Below, piece after piece: positions 1 through 8,966 of a stretch of DNA of 64,000 bases (positions within the stretch are counted from its first letter, which is position 1; the number at the start of each line of letters is the position of its first letter). This stretch comes from Peribacillus muralis (GTDB taxonomy: Bacteria; Bacillota; Bacilli; Bacillales; DSM-1321). The notes beneath the pieces are model-generated. The model searched no databases and was not told where the DNA came from. It worked only from the letters and a program-made list of their open reading frames with translations. The stretch is from positions 796,001 through 860,000 of the forward strand of contig NZ_CP017080.1 in the NCBI RefSeq assembly GCF_001645685.2, in the 5' to 3' direction. The position numbers were made by a program, and so were the translations under genes.

Positions 1-395
1 CCATACAAAGAAAGAACTTTTTCTTTTGTATCTCCCAATTTAACTCCTTTTGCGGTGTGAAGAGGATTATCAAAGTCTTTTTTATCCGTACCAGTTATTA
101 TTACCCGCATTATAGAACCTTCATCTTTACCAGAATTAATAGAAGCCGTTTCTAATCCGCCTTTCCAATGGTAATAGTCATATTCATCATTATCTTCTTT
201 AGTCAATCGTTTGTCATACTGTGTTATAAAACGCCGATCATCTATGCTTTCGTGGATTTTCACTCCTCCAATGGACTCGTTGGATAGGTTTGTGGATTTC
301 GTCAATTTCGCTGAATATGCTGAAAAATAATTAAAAACAACTAACACTCCAATTAATAAAATGCTGGTACTTAAAGTCCTTCGTTTTTTACTCAT
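1..395 (-). CDS. Partial membrane-anchored or secreted protein of unknown function
   Basis: Only the N-terminal 131 codons are in the window; the gene runs off the left edge. It starts at an ATG (complement of 393-395) preceded by an AGGTGAAAT ribosome site. The first residues are basic (MSKKRR) and are followed by one hydrophobic stretch at about residues 9-28, which fits an uncleaved signal anchor or a signal peptide. The rest is hydrophilic. Near the cut edge is GVKLGDTKEKVLSLYG, a type of sequence common in small exported Firmicute proteins of unknown function. I cannot name the family. Membrane export is inferred from the N-terminus alone. Confidence 0.75.
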   Translation of the reverse strand, partial: MSKKRRTLSTSILLIGVLVVFNYFSAYSAKLTKSTNLSNESIGGVKIHESIDDRRFITQYDKRLTKEDNDEYDYYHWKGGLETASINSGKDEGSIMRVIITGTDKKDFDNPLHTAKGVKLGDTKEKVLSLY

Positions 396-717
396 ATTTC
401 ACCTGCTTTAATAATCATTAGGCACTGGTTCAATTCGTTTATATGGATAATCTTGGAATATCACAATTTGCATATCTGTAGAGCAAATTAGCAAGATTGA
501 CGTATAGACAGAGAGACGATTTTTTCCATTGTAAAATAGGAAATGCGTCTGTATCCATATGTATTTTAAAAGACATACGTCTGGGAATATACATATAAGG
601 GAAGGACTAGATGCGTAACAAGCACGCTTGGCTTGATTTCCTCAACACGTGTGCACTCCATAAATTCTGCATATTTAACTGATACGATTCGATGTAAATA
701 TTTAAGGAGGTTTTATC
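396..717. other. Intergenic gap with no gene recognised
   Basis: This spacer separates the leftward partial gene from the rightward DUF1541 gene, so it must hold two divergent promoters. It is AT-rich and contains short imperfect inverted repeats (for example around 555-590). I could not assign a regulator or a clear -35/-10 pair. The only firm element is the AAGGAGG ribosome site just before 718. Confidence 0.5.
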
Positions 718-1290
718 ATGCAAAATGCAAAAACAAAAATGCCAATCGTTTTAGCCTTATTAGCAGCCTTGATCTTAGTCCTTGGCGCATGTTCCAACAG
801 CGAAAATAAAGACAAGGAACATAAAGCAGAAAATGATCACAGTGAAATGGATATGGATCATTCTGGCTCAGGCGAGGTTCCTGAAGGATTAACAGCTGCA
901 GAAAATCCAACCTATGAAGTTGGAAGTCAAGTGATAATCAATTCAGGTCATATGGAAAGCATGAAGGGTGCAAAAGCAACAATAGTTGGCGCTTATGATA
1001 CGACGGCTTACTCTATTTCGTATACACCTACAACCGGAGGGGAAAAGATCGAAAACCATAAATGGATCATTCAAGAAGAGATAAAAGATGCAGGAGAGAA
1101 AACGTATGAACCAGGAGCGGAGGTCAAAATAAATTCTTCCCATATGAAAGGGATGAATGGCGCGGTCGCCAATATCGAGACGGCAGAAAAGACGACAGTG
1201 TACATGGTTGATTTCACGCCTACTTCTGGAGGAGAGAAAGTAAAGAATCATAAATGGGTAACGGAAGGTGAATTATCAGCTGCTGAGTGA
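718..1290 (+). CDS. YdhK-type DUF1541 lipoprotein
   Basis: This 190-residue protein has a lipoprotein signal peptide with the lipobox LGAC at residues 22-25, so Cys25 is the probable lipidated residue. A His/Met/Asp-rich linker follows (about residues 38-49, including MDMDHS). Two copies of one domain come next, at about 66-118 and 130-182, each with a GHM/SHM start, a TPT.GGEK core and an NHKW end. This tandem layout is the DUF1541 family, represented by Bacillus YdhK. The His/Met-rich linker hints at copper or other metal binding at the outer membrane face; that is inference. The start has a strong AAGGAGG site. A hairpin at 1311-1338 follows, so the gene is probably monocistronic. Confidence 0.88.
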   Translation: MQNAKTKMPIVLALLAALILVLGACSNSENKDKEHKAENDHSEMDMDHSGSGEVPEGLTAAENPTYEVGSQVIINSGHMESMKGAKATIVGAYDTTAYSISYTPTTGGEKIENHKWIIQEEIKDAGEKTYEPGAEVKINSSHMKGMNGAVANIETAEKTTVYMVDFTPTSGGEKVKNHKWVTEGELSAAE

Positions 1291-1310
1291 TTTGCAGCAG
1301 TTCATAAAGA

Positions 1311-1338
1311 AGAGGAGTGGCGATTAAGCCATTCCTCT
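1311..1338 (+). terminator. Hairpin terminator after the DUF1541 gene
   Basis: AGAGGAGTGGC and GCCATTCCTCT form an 11-bp stem with one G-U pair around a six-base loop. The downstream run is AT-rich (ATTAAATTG) but not a strong T-tract, so termination may be inefficient. Confidence 0.6.
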
Positions 1339-1482
1339 ATTAAATTGTAAGTAAACTCGCAGGAGTATTCCATAGACTTAGACCGTTCCTTTCCGATATA
1401 GGGATTTGATTCATATCTTTAAGGGAATAGGTAGTAGCTATTTAGAATTGTCATTAGTAAATACGGAAGTGGCGGTGAGGGC

Positions 1483-1962
1483 ATGGGTACTGAATTAGTG
1501 ATAAGGCCTTTCATGGATAAGGATTATGCAGCGCTGAACGATTATTGTTTACCTACGGAACAAGCAATTTATACTTCGTTGCCTCTGAAAATCATTGAAG
1601 ACTTCAGGAGGGATGAATATAATCTTCCCATGATGATAATAGTTAACGAGGATTTAGTAGGCTGTTTTGCTCTATATACCGATAAATCAGGAAATAAATA
1701 TACAAGCAATGAGAACGCCATCCTTTTTAAGTCATTCTCCGTGGATTCACGCCATCAGAAGAAGGGGCTTGCTTTTAAAGCTTTGAAAAAATTGCCTCAG
1801 TTAATCAAACGGAATTATCCGGATAAAGATGAAATCATTCTCACGGTGCATCATACGAATAATCAAGCGATCAATTTATATGAAAAAGCTGGCTTCGTTG
1901 ATAATGGCTATAGATTTATAGGAAAAGAAGAGGAGGAGTTGGTATTCCATTATATACTGTAA
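1483..1962 (+). CDS. GNAT family N-acetyltransferase
   Basis: This is a single GNAT domain of 159 residues. The N-terminus (LVIRPFMDKDYAALNDYC) is the usual first strand and helix. A short acetyl-CoA loop region reads RHQKKGLAFKALKKL, a diverged form of the Q/RxxGxG/A motif, at about residues 88-103. The end, NNQAINLYEKAGFVDNGY, is the typical GNAT C-terminal signature (about 126-143). The acceptor cannot be predicted from sequence. The start sits behind GGCGGTGAGGG. It stands alone between the DUF1541 gene and a leftward gene, so context gives no clue to the substrate. Confidence 0.85.
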   Translation: MGTELVIRPFMDKDYAALNDYCLPTEQAIYTSLPLKIIEDFRRDEYNLPMMIIVNEDLVGCFALYTDKSGNKYTSNENAILFKSFSVDSRHQKKGLAFKALKKLPQLIKRNYPDKDEIILTVHHTNNQAINLYEKAGFVDNGYRFIGKEEEELVFHYIL

Positions 1963-2180
1963 TAAGCCAGCATCAGTTAATTTTCGAAATGAATAGAGGT
2001 GTAGTTCCAGGCATGCCATCTTTAATGGATTGTCATGAAATAGGCTTGTTTTTGCTAAAGCTCATGAACCGCCTCTCGATAGGCGAGTGCACCATTCGAA
2101 TTATATAATCCCTCAAAAGAAATGTAGATAACTTCTATTTTCATTGAAAGCTTCTAATAAGCTAACGCAACTTATATTAT

Positions 2181-3035
2181 TCAGATAACTAATATTCCAT
2201 AAATTTCTTCAGACGGAATATGAATAAACGATGAAAGCTTCGTAGAGATGTCATGAACATAAATCCCGCAATCCAGCAATACGTTCGTATGTTTCTTTAA
2301 TAAAGTTTCTATATGTCTGCTCTCACTTTGGCCAATAAACATCGTTTGATTCTTGACTGCCAAACCGCGAGTATAACCAAGGCATTTAAAAATATCTTCT
2401 TCATTTCTTTTTACTAGGAACTCACCTGAAACGCAATAAAACAGATTATTATCGTGATGCAGTACACTGTGAGGTTGATATAATTTATCATGACAAATCT
2501 TAATGATGTTTCTTTCCTGTAAAGAGTATTCCAGGATAACACCTCGGGCGATTGGTTTATAAGGGAAATAGCTTGAGAAAGAGGACAAACTTTTCCTAAG
2601 TGGATTTGAGAACATGGATAAATATAACGTATCATTTACGATATATAAATCGTTGACGTGGGAAACATCGAAATTTTCTGGTGAAATTCTGATTTCATCC
2701 ATTCTCTTTAAATCGTTTTTTAAATGATAAATGCCAATTGAGTTAGTTTTGGTTTCAACAATATAAGCTTTATCGTTGTCTATTGCTAAACCATGCAAAT
2801 CTAACTCTGTTGATAAAGGTTTATTTTTTATAACCTTTAAGTTTTCATCCAAAATAAAGATTCCATGAGAATTTGAAATTACGACGAAAGAGCTGCCGTA
2901 TCTTGCCATACCTGTGCAGCCAACATTTAATATCTTTTTCATTTCATATTGTTGATGTTGTATCTGGACTGAATAAAGACCGCCTTTATGATTGCAGCAT
3001 GAAACTAATAACTTACAATCGTCAATGGGTATCAT
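2181..3035 (-). CDS. Beta-propeller-like DUF4915-type protein
   Basis: This 284-residue protein has no signal peptide or membrane segment. It consists of repeated beta-rich units such as GMARYGSSFVVISNSHGIFIL, HGLAIDNDKAYIVET and VNDLYIVNDTLYLSMF, which look like propeller blades. The overall pattern resembles the DUF4915/TIGR03032 group, often found near glycosyltransferase genes. That fits here, since the glycosyltransferase block starts 385 bases away on the other strand. The AAAGGAGG ribosome site is 11 bases before the ATG, and an in-frame TGA lies just upstream, fixing the start. The molecular function is unknown; a role in surface glycan assembly is only contextual. Confidence 0.65.
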   Translation of the reverse strand: MIPIDDCKLLVSCCNHKGGLYSVQIQHQQYEMKKILNVGCTGMARYGSSFVVISNSHGIFILDENLKVIKNKPLSTELDLHGLAIDNDKAYIVETKTNSIGIYHLKNDLKRMDEIRISPENFDVSHVNDLYIVNDTLYLSMFSNPLRKSLSSFSSYFPYKPIARGVILEYSLQERNIIKICHDKLYQPHSVLHHDNNLFYCVSGEFLVKRNEEDIFKCLGYTRGLAVKNQTMFIGQSESRHIETLLKKHTNVLLDCGIYVHDISTKLSSFIHIPSEEIYGILVI

Positions 3036-3189
3036 GTAAGGTCAAACCTCCTTTATGGACATTCCTCTTTAATATAATATGAAATTTTATTGTAAAGGTA
3101 TGGACTACCCATGTAGGAAATTGGTGGATTTTTTAGATCAGTTTATAAAGCCTGTTCAGGACACATAAAATACAATAGCTTATATGTAC

Positions 3190-3225
3190 AAGGACGGTTC
3201 CGCTAATATGGGCCGTCCTTTGTTT
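3190..3225 (+). terminator. Terminator-like hairpin upstream of the glycosyltransferase operon
   Basis: AAGGACGG (3190-3197) and CCGTCCTT (3213-3220) form a perfect 8-bp stem followed by TGTTTTAT. No rightward gene ends before it, because the upstream gene starts at 3035 and runs left. It either ends an unseen transcript or lies in a long leader of the 3420 gene. The rest of the 3036-3419 gap holds nothing recognisable. Confidence 0.5.
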
Positions 3226-3419
3226 TATATTAGTTTGTTTCATGAAAACTTTACTTTTATTTACATAATCCTTATATGGGTGTCAATATTCAGCAATGCA
3301 TGTTTGGTATAATCGGTTGACGGTTTTAATAGTGAGTGGAATAGGTTGTAAAAACCTTCATTTACAGATAAGTAGCAGGCTGATTGAAGTTTGACTGAAA
3401 ATAGTGGGAGTGATCAGGG

Positions 3420-4604
3420 ATGGAGCAATCCATAAACATGAATGAGCTAACATTTAGCGAAAAAGATAGATATGTAATCATTACGAATGCCTATCCACAT
3501 GAAAAGCAATTATATCGGAATGGATTTATCCACCGAAGAGTCAAAGCTTATCAGGCAGAGGGTTTAAGGATCGATGTCTTTGTTTTACATCCTGCTTATA
3601 AAAAAGCGGAAAAGTACATCTATGAGGATGTGCCCGTTTATCGAGGAACTGAACAGCATCTGCGCATGTTCTTAAATCATAATGTACATAAAAAAGTGCT
3701 CATTCATTTTGTCAATTCCACGATGGTGCAAGCAATAAAAGAAACTAACAAAGATTTACCGATTATTACATGGATACATGGATTTGAAACGGAGGCTTGG
3801 CATAGAAGGTGGTTTAATTTTCTTGAAAGCGCTGAAAGCTTACGGAAGATCCTTGAAATGGCGGACGACTATTATGTAGCACAGCTCTCTTTTATGAATT
3901 GGTTTTATCAAACCAATGAATTGGATACAACTTTCGTTCATATTTCCAAGTGGTTCAAAGAACATATAGCGGAATGTGATGCGAGAACGAAATCGGAAAA
4001 TTCAGTAATCATTCCCAATGTAATAGATGACATGCTGTTTACCTTTATGGAAAAGCCAGTGGAAATGAGGGCAAAAGTCCTTTCGATCAGACCTTACGCT
4101 TCTCGAAAATATGCCAATGACTTAGCGGTGAAAGCAGTACTGGAACTTTCAAAAAGACCATACTTCAATAAATTGGAATTTGCGTTTTATGGTGATGGAC
4201 AGCTATTCGATCGAACAGTAGAACCAATCTGTAATTTTGAGAATGTAACCATTCATAAAGGCTTCATATCTCAAGAACAAATCGCGGCATTACATAAGGA
4301 GTATGGGATATTCCTTTGCCCAACCCGTTTGGATTCTCAAGGAGTTTCAATGTGTGAGGCCATGTCCAGCGGACTAGTGCCGATCTCGACGGATATCACG
4401 GCAATCCCGGAATTTGTCGAACATGATGTTTCTGGCCTTCTTACCAAACCTGAATCTCCTATAGAAATTGCGGATGCAATAGAACGCTTATATTATAATC
4501 CGGACGTATTCTTAAGGGTATCAAAACAGGCATCGCAATCGATTCAAGACAAATGTGCCGTTGATGTTGTTATTAAAAGAGAATTGGAGATTATCGTAGG
4601 TTAA
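3420..4604 (+). CDS. Family 4-type glycosyltransferase
   Basis: This 394-residue, probably cytoplasmic enzyme has a GT-B fold layout. The N-terminal domain opens with VIITNAYPHEKQLYRNGFIHRR, and the C-terminal domain holds the nucleotide-sugar signature with CEAMSSGLVPISTDITAIPE at about residues 312-331 (an E-x7-type motif of GT4 enzymes). It probably transfers a sugar from an NDP donor to a surface glycan, teichoic or spore polymer; donor and acceptor cannot be read from sequence. The start has GGGAGTGATCAGGG upstream. It is followed by the coiled-coil protein gene with touching ends and then by a second glycosyltransferase, which suggests one operon. Confidence 0.85.
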   Translation: MEQSINMNELTFSEKDRYVIITNAYPHEKQLYRNGFIHRRVKAYQAEGLRIDVFVLHPAYKKAEKYIYEDVPVYRGTEQHLRMFLNHNVHKKVLIHFVNSTMVQAIKETNKDLPIITWIHGFETEAWHRRWFNFLESAESLRKILEMADDYYVAQLSFMNWFYQTNELDTTFVHISKWFKEHIAECDARTKSENSVIIPNVIDDMLFTFMEKPVEMRAKVLSIRPYASRKYANDLAVKAVLELSKRPYFNKLEFAFYGDGQLFDRTVEPICNFENVTIHKGFISQEQIAALHKEYGIFLCPTRLDSQGVSMCEAMSSGLVPISTDITAIPEFVEHDVSGLLTKPESPIEIADAIERLYYNPDVFLRVSKQASQSIQDKCAVDVVIKRELEIIVG

Positions 4605-4621
4605 TGGAGGAGGTGGGCAAT

Positions 4622-4945
4622 ATGGGCGAACGAAATGAATATTGGCAAACGATGTATGAGGAATTGGAATTACAAATGAAAGCCATGATGTCCATGACAT
4701 TGGAGCTCATAGAGAGCAATGACGCTGAAAAACAAAAAATAATCGAGAACATTACAAAAGAAAATAATATGCTGCGAGAAGCATATAAAAAAAGTAAGGT
4801 GGCCGAAAAAGAAAATATCAAGCTTAACAAAGAAATACGAAGACTTAAGTTATTAGAACATAAATTCAACGTTACATATGCAGGTAAATTCACGTTAAAA
4901 TATCTTGCGCTTAAATCGTCTATTAAAAAACAAATAAAAAGTTAA
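4622..4945 (+). CDS. Small coiled-coil protein in a glycosyltransferase operon
   Basis: The reading frame is open from an ATG at 4604 that overlaps the previous stop (TAATG), but GGAGGAGGTG at 4606-4615 fits the ATG at 4622, giving 107 residues. It is charged, rich in Glu and Lys, and has heptad-like spacing from about residue 25 to 85, suggesting a coiled coil. The C-terminus (YAGKFTLKYLALKSS) resembles the end of the next protein (KLGKVTFKYWDLRK). No catalytic domain is visible. It may scaffold or partner the neighbouring glycosyltransferases; that is inference from the shared tail and gene order. Confidence 0.7.
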   Translation: MGERNEYWQTMYEELELQMKAMMSMTLELIESNDAEKQKIIENITKENNMLREAYKKSKVAEKENIKLNKEIRRLKLLEHKFNVTYAGKFTLKYLALKSSIKKQIKS

Positions 4946-4984
4946 CATATTCATATCAGATTTCAGTCATTGGAGTGAATGCTT

Positions 4985-6778
4985 TTGAGTTGTCATGAAT
5001 TAGTGCAAAACAGGAAGATGAAGGTACTTCTATTTGGCTTTATCGACATGAATTCAATGGATGGTTCTGCAGTATTTTTATCTTCCTTAGCCTCGACTCT
5101 TTCGTTAGACCCCGATATCCAGATAGATTTACTTTTAGCTAGTCCAGTTAAGCGAGATATATTGATTCGACCTCTTGAGAAATGTGACAATATCAAAATT
5201 CTTAATCCTTTTGTCGACCCTTTTTTTTATGCCACCGATGAGGAATGGGTGAAAAAGGGAGTGATTGATTTTGATATTGCTGAAATGCTCATTTCACATT
5301 ATTGGGGTGAAAATGAATATGATTGGCTATTCGTAAGAAGTATTGAGACTGTTGAAAAGATAGTAAAGTATAAGCATATCATAAGAAAGTCATTAGTGTA
5401 TGCGACAGGATTGACTCATTTAGGACAGGCCGTTCATGATGAAAAGTTTAGGAGCATAAAAAATATATACAATCAATGTGCCTATTTCTTATGTCAAACA
5501 GAAGAGATGTGCGAATTTGTCATTGATATTCTTAATTTGGATAAAGAAAAAAACAAAGTTTCCCTGCTTACTCCGATGATACCGGACATTGAATCAGCGG
5601 GAGGGGACGCCAAGGTAAAACAGAAACTCGTATATACAGGGAAGTTTGATCCTGATTGGAAGACGATTCCTATCATTACGGCTTTTAAAGAATTAAAACG
5701 CGAGATTCCTAAGCTTTCACTCCATGTTGCCGGGGATAAGTTCAAGTGGGGTAACGGTGATTCTACGTTTAAGGAAGAAGCTAAATATCTCCTGGAAAAT
5801 ACAGAAGGGCTTGAATGGTACGGGGCAATGACCAGGGAGAATGCACAGCAACTAATCGTGAACAGTGATATTGGGATAACTTGGAGAAGTAGGGAAATGG
5901 ACAGCAGTCTGGAACTGTCCACGAAGCTATTGGAATACGGAATGTTAAGGAAGGCCGTAATAATGAATCCAACCAAAATGCATGTCAAGCTTTTTGGTGA
6001 AGATTACCCTTTATATGCAGCTACAGAGAAGGATTTCCGTGATTCAGTCAGGTTAGCTTTAAGCGATAAGGTTATATATGAGTTTGCAGCTAACCGAATG
6101 CATCAAGTTAGCAGGCAGTTTATGTTTTCGGAAGCAATAAAAAAACTGCAAGGATTATTATGGAGCAGACATATTTCTGATTATTTGGATGAACGTGGAG
6201 ACGTGTATTATATGGATGAAGATGATTTTGGTGTTCTGAAACAGCATGTACGAACACATCAGGTGAAAATAATGCCAACAGATAATATGAATGTCGAAGA
6301 CGTTTTTAGCTATATTTTTAATAACATACCTGAAGATGTAAAAAAAGTAGAAAAAGTAGTCAAACTATCTGGGGTTGGCCAGATCATTCAAGCAGAAAAA
6401 GCAGGATGCTTCACTTTCCTACAAATTCATAAAAGTGATCAAAGTTTTGAACAAAACGTTCAAAATAACTTGCCCTATCTAAATACTATAGGATTTAAGA
6501 CAAATAGCGGTCCGAAATTAAGACCAAAAGACATCGAAATTCCAGTGAAAGAAAGGATAATTGTCGATAATAACACGAATGAAATAAAAGTTAAAAATAA
6601 AGAATTGCTTAATGAAGTAAAGCAATTAAAAAAGCTGAACGCCGTGCAGCTTAAACAAATGACCAAGTTAGAAAAACAAAATTTGGCGCTTGGCCGTAAA
6701 TACGATTCACTTTCGAAGTCGAAATTGGGTAAGGTGACATTTAAATATTGGGATCTAAGAAAAAGGCTTAACTTTTAG
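4985..6778 (+). CDS. Glycosyltransferase with C-terminal coiled coil
   Basis: The protein has about 597 residues. An ATG at 4979 is only three bases after TGGAG, while a TTG at 4985 is at good distance from it, so 4985 is preferred. The N-terminal half begins MKVLLFGFIDMNSMDGSA and has a GT-B-like core. It includes KLVYTGKFDPDWKTIPIITA at about 215-234 and the donor-side region ELSTKLLEYGMLRKAVIMN at about 308-326. A middle segment of unknown role follows. Residues about 525-580 are a Lys/Glu/Leu-rich coiled coil ending in KLGKVTFKYWDLRKR, shared with the small protein just upstream. The gene probably acts with its neighbours in surface polysaccharide or glycoprotein synthesis. The sugar specificity is unknown. 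Confidence 0.75.
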   Translation: MSCHELVQNRKMKVLLFGFIDMNSMDGSAVFLSSLASTLSLDPDIQIDLLLASPVKRDILIRPLEKCDNIKILNPFVDPFFYATDEEWVKKGVIDFDIAEMLISHYWGENEYDWLFVRSIETVEKIVKYKHIIRKSLVYATGLTHLGQAVHDEKFRSIKNIYNQCAYFLCQTEEMCEFVIDILNLDKEKNKVSLLTPMIPDIESAGGDAKVKQKLVYTGKFDPDWKTIPIITAFKELKREIPKLSLHVAGDKFKWGNGDSTFKEEAKYLLENTEGLEWYGAMTRENAQQLIVNSDIGITWRSREMDSSLELSTKLLEYGMLRKAVIMNPTKMHVKLFGEDYPLYAATEKDFRDSVRLALSDKVIYEFAANRMHQVSRQFMFSEAIKKLQGLLWSRHISDYLDERGDVYYMDEDDFGVLKQHVRTHQVKIMPTDNMNVEDVFSYIFNNIPEDVKKVEKVVKLSGVGQIIQAEKAGCFTFLQIHKSDQSFEQNVQNNLPYLNTIGFKTNSGPKLRPKDIEIPVKERIIVDNNTNEIKVKNKELLNEVKQLKKLNAVQLKQMTKLEKQNLALGRKYDSLSKSKLGKVTFKYWDLRKRLNF

Positions 6779-7128
6779 CAAGAAGGGCGGGACGTTAAAA
6801 TCGATATCATCTCTTTTTCGATTGTCCAAGTCCAATTTGTTCAGCAGGATATATCACTCAAGAAATAGAATATAGTGGAGTTGGGTTACGAAAATCAAAA
6901 AAGCAAAGATTGAGGAAACCATAACGGAAACCTTGTATTCCTCAATCGCCGCTAAACGGAGACTTTTCAAGAATATGATCTATAAAGCAATAAAACGATT
7001 AGCGGCAGGGAATATGATTGAGTATTGGATATGAGACTGGTGCTTTTATGCTGATTCACTAAGAAGTTCAAGAAATATTGTCAACGGATTACTGAATTAC
7101 CGAATACTACAATAATGAAGGGGGAGAG
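6779..7128. other. Intergenic gap with nested inverted repeats
   Basis: No gene was recognised. GATTGAGGAA at 6908-6917 and TTCCTCAATC at 6938-6947 are a perfect 10-bp inverted repeat with a 20-base loop, and CCGCTAA (6949-6955) pairs with TTAGCGG (6999-7005). Neither has a T-tract. They could end the glycosyltransferase transcript or be remnants of decayed sequence. Confidence 0.45.
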
Positions 7129-7617
7129 ATGATGGAAGAGAATGTGCAAAAAGCGATCCAAGATGAATATCCTGATGAATTTGCCTGGTGCTATGGATGC
7201 GGTCGTTTAAATGAAGCTGGCCATCATTTTCGGACAGGCTGGCATGGAGACAAAACAAGGACGATATACAGACCGCTTCCGGAACATATGGCCATTCCCG
7301 GGTTTGTATACGGTGGCTTGATTGCTTCGCTAATTGACTGCCATGGAACTGGTTCAGCTGCTTTGGCCCTGCATCGGAAAAATGGACATGAAGTAGGGGA
7401 CGGGGCGGAGCCGCCAAGATTCGTGACCGCTTCATTAAATGTGGATTTCGTGAGGCCGACTCCGAATGATGTGGCATTAATCGCCGTTGGCACCATTCAT
7501 GAGGTACACCCGAAGAAGTGGAAAATCGAAACGGAAGTATTTGCAAACGATACTTTATGTGCACGTGGTGAGGTTGTCGCAGTCGTAATGCCAAGCACTT
7601 TTACGACTAAAGGGTAA
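7129..7617 (+). CDS. PaaI-type hotdog thioesterase
   Basis: This 162-residue protein has a single hotdog fold. The core VYGGLIASLIDCHGTGSAALAL (about residues 60-81) includes the GG..ASLxD region of PaaI-type acyl-CoA thioesterases, and the second half VTASLNVDFVRPTPND is the usual strand pair. The family hydrolyses acyl-CoA thioesters in the cytoplasm; the acyl group is not predictable. An unusual N-terminal CYGCG (about 23-27) is present, as in a subgroup of this family. The start follows GGGGGAGAG, and either of two adjacent ATGs could serve. A hairpin at 7672-7700 follows the gene. Confidence 0.8.
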   Translation: MMEENVQKAIQDEYPDEFAWCYGCGRLNEAGHHFRTGWHGDKTRTIYRPLPEHMAIPGFVYGGLIASLIDCHGTGSAALALHRKNGHEVGDGAEPPRFVTASLNVDFVRPTPNDVALIAVGTIHEVHPKKWKIETEVFANDTLCARGEVVAVVMPSTFTTKG

Positions 7618-7671
7618 CGTGAATTGAGAATTCCGGTTCATGCATATAGACTTTTATATGGAAGAATACGG

Positions 7672-7700
7672 GACCGTCCAGTTTTTTTGGACGGTCATTT
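7672..7700 (+). terminator. Terminator after the thioesterase gene
   Basis: GACCGTCC (7672-7679) and GGACGGTC (7689-7696) form a perfect 8-bp stem. The loop is AGTTTTTTT, and ATTTCG follows. The T-run lies in the loop rather than after the stem. Confidence 0.65.
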
Positions 7701-7823
7701 CGTGTATCTAAGTGTTCATTTCAAGCAGGTTAAGGCTTAAATATGACCTGTGACTGGAATTAATAAACTAACTTTTCAATTTCTTAATATACTTAAACTA
7801 TAAGTAAAAGGGAGGCAGCACAT

Positions 7824-8279
7824 ATGAAAATAAAGGTAGAGATAGATGAGGAGGTCAAGGCGATAGAAGTGCTAATCCGCAACAATGCTTGGAATGAGGA
7901 AGTGGAGCAACTGATGGAGCGCTTAAAAGAAAGGAAAAGACCATATTTTGTTGGAAGGAAGGAAGACATGCAGCATGTTTTCCGGGCAGAGGATATCATC
8001 TGCGTGTTTACCGAGCAAGATACGATAATGGTGCGGACGAATCAAGGGAATTTCGAAATGAGAGAAAGATTATATGAGCTTGAAAGAGACCTTCCAGGTA
8101 ACCAGTTTGTGAGATTGTCCAAGTCAGTCATTGCCAACCTGGATGAGTTAAGCAGATTTGAGGCGTATTTTAATGGAACCTTATGTGTGTACTTCCGGTC
8201 AGGGGAGAAGGAATATGTTTCACGGCACTATGTACAAGGAATCAAGAAGGCATTTCAATGGAAAAGGAAGGGATTATGA
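7824..8279 (+). CDS. LytTR-type DNA-binding regulator
   Basis: This 151-residue protein has a short N-terminal region and a LytTR DNA-binding domain from about residue 50 to 148. It shows the family pattern AEDIICVFTEQDTIMVRT, then RLYELERDLPGNQFVRLSKSVIANL, then a final YVSRHYV. Stand-alone LytTR regulators of this type are usually coded next to a DUF3021 membrane protein and control that operon. The same pairing is seen here with a 4-base stop/start overlap. The start has a GGGAGGCAG ribosome site. The signal and target are unknown; local autoregulation is inference from the family. Confidence 0.88.
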   Translation: MKIKVEIDEEVKAIEVLIRNNAWNEEVEQLMERLKERKRPYFVGRKEDMQHVFRAEDIICVFTEQDTIMVRTNQGNFEMRERLYELERDLPGNQFVRLSKSVIANLDELSRFEAYFNGTLCVYFRSGEKEYVSRHYVQGIKKAFQWKRKGL

Positions 8280-8695
8280 TGAAAAGACTTTTAGTCCGCA
8301 GCTTTGTTGGGATTTGCTTTGGAGCGCTCGTCATGGTGCTGACATGCTTTGGCGTCATCGGCATAGGCGGGGTTCAAGGATTGGACAGTGAAATCTTCGT
8401 GAAAAATGCAATGGGCTGTCTATTATGTGGCTGGTTTTTCAGCACGGCAACCATCTTATTTGAAATCGAAAAATGGAGCTTATTATTTCAGACCACCATG
8501 CACTTCCTCACTGTAACGATCCTTTACTTCCTGCTCTCGTTCTTTGTCGGCTGGATCCCTTTCACTATTAGAGGGTTAATGACTGGAATAGCGATTTTCC
8601 TGCCTTTTTATGCAATCATCTGGCTGAGTTTCTATATTTATTTTCGCTATCAAGTGAAAATTTTGAATGATGGATTAGATAATAGAGAGAAATGA
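8276..8695 (+). CDS. DUF3021 membrane protein
   Basis: The gene starts at 8276 (ATGATG), overlapping the LytTR stop codon, behind GGAAGGG, giving 139 residues. Four hydrophobic segments fit a four-helix membrane protein: VGICFGALVMVLTCFGVIGI, AMGCLLCGWFFSTATILF, FLTVTILYFLLSFFVGWIPF and MTGIAIFLPFYAIIWLSFYI. This is the DUF3021 family, commonly paired with LytTR regulators, where it may anchor or inhibit the partner. Translational coupling here supports a two-gene functional unit. No enzymatic motif is visible. Confidence 0.85.
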   Translation: MMKRLLVRSFVGICFGALVMVLTCFGVIGIGGVQGLDSEIFVKNAMGCLLCGWFFSTATILFEIEKWSLLFQTTMHFLTVTILYFLLSFFVGWIPFTIRGLMTGIAIFLPFYAIIWLSFYIYFRYQVKILNDGLDNREK

Positions 8696-8723
8696 AGGAA
8701 GAAAATGCTAGAACCACCAAGGT

Positions 8724-8750
8724 GAGCTGCTTTTACAGCGGCTCTTTTTT
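8724..8750 (+). terminator. Terminator after the LytTR-DUF3021 pair
   Basis: GAGCTGC (8724-8730) and GCGGCTC (8738-8744) pair with one G-U over a seven-base loop, followed directly by six T residues. Confidence 0.8.
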
Positions 8751-8856
8751 GGAGGATTTTATGATCCTTGATGTACGGGTCCTTGCTGTTGATTGGCGAA
8801 TTTTCACTTCGCTGCATAGTAGGTGATTTTAATAAAATTTATTATTCAATTTTTAT

Positions 8857-8870
8857 TGTTAACGCTTTCA
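8857..8870 (+). promoter_or_regulatory. CcpA cre site upstream of the glucuronide permease
   Basis: TGTTAACGCTTTCA matches the cre consensus TGWNANCGNTNWCA at every fixed position. It lies about 230 bases before the permease start, consistent with carbon catabolite control. Confidence 0.8.
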
Positions 8871-8924
8871 AAAGTTATTGACGAAAGAAAAGGCAGGTGA
8901 TATTCTAATTATAGAAATATTTGG

Positions 8925-8941
8925 TTAGTTTACTAAACTAA
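8925..8941 (+). promoter_or_regulatory. Probable ROK repressor operator
   Basis: TTAGTTTACTAAACTAA is a perfect palindrome of two 8-base arms around one base. A near copy lies at 11878-11894 between the ROK gene and uxaC, which makes the ROK protein coded at 10549-11730 the likely binder. It resembles XylR-type operators (TTAGTTT...AAACTAA). Confidence 0.8.
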
Positions 8942-8966
8942 TTAAAAAAACTAGTTCCGAGTTATT

